DNA of 64,000 nucleotides from Sphingomonas pokkalii (GTDB lineage: Bacteria; Pseudomonadota; Alphaproteobacteria; Sphingomonadales; Sphingomonadaceae). The notes beneath the pieces are model-generated. The model saw only the letters and a list, made by a program, of their open reading frames with translations. It ran no database searches and was not told the origin of the DNA. Location of the stretch: assembly GCF_003096275.1 (NCBI RefSeq), contig NZ_QENQ01000001.1, forward strand, positions 819,703-883,702, in the 5' to 3' direction. This document shows, piece after piece, positions 61,324 to 64,000 of the stretch; positions within the stretch are counted from its first letter, which is position 1; every line of letters starts with the position of its first letter. A program made the position numbers and the translations under genes.

Positions 61324-62312
61324 GCCACCACTCCTTCGGCGAATACGTCTTTGGTGAGTTCGCTCAGTTCGGGGAACGGCGAGGCGAGGGCGAATTCCAC
61401 CGCCGCGTCGATCCGCGCCTCGATCGCCGCTTCGATTTCGGCGAGCTGCGCTTCGGTCGCGATTCCTTCCGCGATCAGGCGCGCGCGAAAGATCGGCACC
61501 GGATCGGCATCCATCGCCGCCTGCTTCTGCGCCTTGTCCATATAGGCATCGGCATCGCCGAAGACATGGCCGTGGAAGCGGAAGGTCATCGCTTCGATCA
61601 GGGTCGGTCCTTCGCCGGCGCGGGCGCGGGCGACGGCCTCGCGTGCCGCGGCGAACATTTCGATCGGGTCGTTCCCGTTCACCCGCACGCCGGGCATGTC
61701 ATAGGCGGCGGCGCGATCGACGATGCGCTTGGCCGCCGTCGCCTTTTCATAGGTGGTATGCTCGCCGTACAGATTGTTCTGGCACAGGAAGATGACCGGC
61801 AGCTTCCACACCGAGGCGAGGTTGAGGCTCTCGTGGAACGCACCGATGTTCGATGCGCCGTCGCCGAAGGTCGCCACCGTGACCCGGTCGTTGCCCGAAA
61901 GCTGCGATCCCCAGGCGATGCCGTTGGCGATCGGCATCGACGAACCGACGATGCCGGTAGTGACCATGATGCCCTTGGCCGGATAGGTCAGGTGCATCGG
62001 GCCGCCCTTGCCCTTGCACGTGCCATCCACCCGGCCGGCGATCTCCGCCCACAGGTCGTTCAGCGGCATGCCCTTGGCCAGCATGTCGTGAATGCCGCGA
62101 TAGATGGTGACCCAATAATCGTCGTCGGTGAGCGCGGCGGCCATGGCGGCCGGGATCACTTCCTGGCCGCGATAGCTGTAATAGGGCATCACCAGCCGGC
62201 CGCTCATGATCACCTTGCGGCTGCGTTCGTCGTTGGCCTTCAGCAGCGCAACCCGCTCGTATATGGCCAACTGCGTTGGGCCGTCCGGTGCGTAGTTGCT
62301 CTCCATCTGCAT
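61320..62312 (-). CDS. 2-oxo acid/acetoin dehydrogenase E1 alpha subunit
   Basis: The 330-residue thiamine-diphosphate E1 alpha chain has the TPP-binding GDGASNIGAFHESLNLA and CQNNLYGEHT segments and RFHGHVFGDAD. The ATG at 62312 has ACGGAG five bases upstream; a much longer frame to 63209 is a shadow of the flavin reductase gene. Sequence style is nearer acetoin (AcoA) than pyruvate E1. It heads the E1alpha-E1beta-lipoyl-SDR unit. Confidence 0.9.
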   Translation of the reverse strand: MQMESNYAPDGPTQLAIYERVALLKANDERSRKVIMSGRLVMPYYSYRGQEVIPAAMAAALTDDDYWVTIYRGIHDMLAKGMPLNDLWAEIAGRVDGTCKGKGGPMHLTYPAKGIMVTTGIVGSSMPIANGIAWGSQLSGNDRVTVATFGDGASNIGAFHESLNLASVWKLPVIFLCQNNLYGEHTTYEKATAAKRIVDRAAAYDMPGVRVNGNDPIEMFAAAREAVARARAGEGPTLIEAMTFRFHGHVFGDADAYMDKAQKQAAMDADPVPIFRARLIAEGIATEAQLAEIEAAIEARIDAAVEFALASPFPELSELTKDVFAEGVVA

Positions 62313-62530
62313 CGACTCCGTAAGAAATTGCCGACCGTTCACCGCTCGGGGGTATGGATGATCCCATCGCAAGATCGTGGGGCGGGCCGCAAGCACAGAC
62401 ACCGGCTTATTGCCCTTCGGGCGGCAGGCATCCGATAGCTGATATCGGGCCGCCCCTCGGCCGTCGCTTCGGAAGCGGGCGCCCTCGTGAACAGGCGCGT
62501 CGCGAGGGCCGTTCCGGTACCGCGGAAGCG

Positions 62531-63040
62531 TCAGCCTTGCGATCCCGTGGAAAGGAAGCGGCCGTCGCCATATAGCAGAGGCGCGAACCGGCCAGGCATG
62601 CGGATGCCGTGAATGCGTCCGATCACGATCGTGTGGGTGCCATATTCGAACAAGCCGTCCACGGTGCAGGCGAAATTGACCTGCGCGTCCTTCAGATAGG
62701 GGAGATGCTGCAAGTCCCAGCCCCCCAGTCCGAAGCGCTCGGCCGGTGCCACCTTGCCGCCGAACGCGGAGGAAAGTTCGTGGTGCTGCTCGGACAGGAG
62801 GTTGACGCAGAAGTCGGTGCCCGTCGCGAGATGCGCGTGGATGCTCGTGCTGCGGTTGACGCAGGCCAGCAGCGACGGCGGCGCGGCGGAAAGCGACGTG
62901 ACCGCCGTCGCGGTCATGCCGAGCGGAAGCGAGTCCGCGCCGCGGGTGGTGATGATCGTCACGGTGGTGGCCAGGCGACGCATCGCCTGCTTGAACGCTT
63001 CGTCGAGCAAGGGTTCGTCGGTGATGAAGGGGGTTTCCAT
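62531..63040 (-). CDS. Flavin reductase-like protein
   Basis: The 169-residue protein is of the HpaC/flavin reductase split-barrel family (RRLATTVTIITT, GMTATAVTSLSAAPPSLLACVN, VGRIHGI-like end). Such enzymes supply reduced FMN or FAD to two-component monooxygenases. A monooxygenase partner is not obvious in the window. It lies upstream of the E1 operon on the same strand with a 218-bp gap. The ATG at 63040 was chosen as the conserved start; longer frames lack support. Confidence 0.85.
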   Translation of the reverse strand: METPFITDEPLLDEAFKQAMRRLATTVTIITTRGADSLPLGMTATAVTSLSAAPPSLLACVNRSTSIHAHLATGTDFCVNLLSEQHHELSSAFGGKVAPAERFGLGGWDLQHLPYLKDAQVNFACTVDGLFEYGTHTIVIGRIHGIRMPGRFAPLLYGDGRFLSTGSQG

Positions 63041-63412
63041 GCCTGCTTGCGCCTCTTGCGAAGCAGGGCCGTTCTTGCGCACCAGGAGCGCATCGGCGCC
63101 CCCGGCATGAACCTGCCGTCGCCTTCCCTGCTTTGAATCGTTCGCTTCTTTGTATTGATCGCGACGCGGGCGACAATCGGCTGGGCGACGCGGGCTCCGC
63201 TGCAATCATGTCCCTGATATGGCTGGGGACGAATGCTGCAGTGCAGGATTTCGTCAGGTACGTGATTTCGCGGGCGATGCTCTTGGCTGCGCCGGCACCG
63301 CCCCGATAGAGAGAGCCATTCCCTCGACGCAGCGACGACGCGCCCCACGGAGCGCCCGGCGCGGGCGCTCGTCCAACCCCAACAGTCCCGCAGGACGACA
63401 GCGAGATCGCCG
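63041..63412. promoter_or_regulatory. Divergent region between flavin reductase and sucC
   Basis: No gene is supported in these 372 bp. It separates the minus-strand flavin reductase from plus-strand sucC, so promoters for both are expected, but no strong hexamers are clear. Confidence 0.35.
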
Positions 63413-64000
63413 ATGAACATCCACGAATATCAGGCCAAGGAACTGCTCGCGAAGTTCGGCGTGCCCGTGCCGGCCGGCTTTGCTGCTCTTAGCGTCGAGG
63501 AGGCCGTCGAAGCCTCGAAGAAGCTGCCTGGACCGCTCTATGTCGTGAAGGCGCAGATTCATGCCGGCGGCCGCGGCAAGGGCAAGTTCAAGGAACTGCC
63601 GGCCGAAGCCAAGGGCGGCGTCCGCCTCGCCAAGACCGAGGACGAGGTCCGCCACGCCGCGACCGAGATGCTCGGCAACACGCTGGTGACGATCCAGACC
63701 GGCGCTGCCGGCAAGCAGGTCAACCGCCTGTACGTCACCGACGGCGTCGACATCGCCAAGGAATTCTACCTCGCACTGCTGGTCGATCGCGCCACCGGTC
63801 GGGTTGCGTTCGTCGTCTCGACCGAAGGCGGCATGGACATCGAAACCGTCGCGCACGACACGCCTGAGAAGATCCACACCTTCGACGTCGATCCCGCGAC
63901 CGGCTTCATGCCGCACCATGGCCGCGCTGTCGCCAATGCGCTGGGCCTGGAGGGCGATCTCGCCAAGCAGGCGCAGAGCCTCGCCGGCAAGGTGTATGAT
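63413..64000 (+). CDS. sucC: Succinate-CoA ligase, beta subunit, 3' end outside window
   Basis: The frame opens [20 protein letters not shown], the hallmark start of ADP-forming succinyl-CoA synthetase beta, a TCA-cycle enzyme. The visible 196 residues are the ATP-grasp N-terminal part ([14 protein letters not shown], the nucleotide site). The gene is cut by the window edge. Confidence 0.97.
   Translation, partial: MNIHEYQAKELLAKFGVPVPAGFAALSVEEAVEASKKLPGPLYVVKAQIHAGGRGKGKFKELPAEAKGGVRLAKTEDEVRHAATEMLGNTLVTIQTGAAGKQVNRLYVTDGVDIAKEFYLALLVDRATGRVAFVVSTEGGMDIETVAHDTPEKIHTFDVDPATGFMPHHGRAVANALGLEGDLAKQAQSLAGKVYD

Noticed and set aside
61320..63209. Apparent 629-residue fusion of a 5' region with E1alpha
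   Set aside because: The first 300 residues are a shadow of the flavin reductase gene; the E1alpha start at 62312 has a ribosome-binding site and conserved N-terminus.

Overview
The window is GC-rich DNA from an alphaproteobacterium, most likely a sphingomonad (Sphingomonadaceae). Four intact TonB-dependent receptors with EIIVTA/DIVVTA-type plug starts, periplasmic glycosidases, a polysaccharide-export lipoprotein and dense aromatic-catabolism genes support this. It cannot be placed to genus by eye. Apart from a few housekeeping genes (psd, the start of sucC) it reads as an accessory catabolic region for plant glycosides and aromatic aglycones.

1-13.4 kb is a glycoside-uptake and 3-keto-glycoside locus: a GH3 beta-glucosidase (cut by the window edge), an MFS transporter, a two-subunit C-glycoside deglycosidase-like pair (TIM-barrel alpha and DUF6379 beta), a GPH-type sugar symporter, a second TIM-barrel isomerase-like protein, a TonB receptor, a Tat-exported gluconate-dehydrogenase-subunit-3-like protein, a GMC glucoside 3-dehydrogenase-like flavoprotein with a Cys-x5-Cys-x3-Cys cluster motif, and a DHA2 exporter. 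The inferred route is outer-membrane uptake, oxidation of the sugar at C3, then cleavage of the C- or O-glycosidic bond by the alpha/beta pair. A 14-bp motif (TAGAACRATNATTY) recurs in front of three transcription units here and looks like the operator of a shared regulator that is not in the window.

13.4-30 kb is mixed: a VOC protein, phosphatidylserine decarboxylase, a 1,914-residue autotransporter whose ribosome-binding site is a run of nine G, a GT2 glycosyltransferase divergent from a Wza/GumB-like export lipoprotein, a zinc-type CobW GTPase with DUF1826, an S46 dipeptidyl-peptidase and a ClC channel. 30-34.2 kb is a metal or siderophore uptake set (PepSY membrane protein, TonB receptor, DUF2946-like protein).

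34.3-43.6 kb is an aromatic ring-cleavage operon divergent from a NodD-like LysR gene: TonB receptor, FAD monooxygenase, two-domain extradiol dioxygenase, C-C hydrolase-like alpha/beta hydrolase, a 61-residue membrane peptide, cupin, NAD-dependent epimerase and FAH-family hydrolase. The composition resembles flavonoid (naringenin, Fde-type) catabolism, so the first locus may supply aglycones to this one. 43.6-47.6 kb has a secreted GH2 glycosidase, a decayed TonB receptor start still preceded by a UxuR/ExuR-like palindrome, an unidentified gene tail and a truncated IS5 transposase.

47.7-63 kb is another catabolic region: P450 plus ferredoxin; thiolase, FAH hydrolase, SDR, VOC dioxygenase and esterase; an IclR regulator; a TonB receptor; a carboxymuconolactone-decarboxylase-like protein; and a convergent operon of E1alpha, E1beta, a stand-alone lipoyl domain and an SDR, with a flavin reductase upstream. 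The window ends inside sucC. No rRNA, tRNA or CRISPR array was seen.
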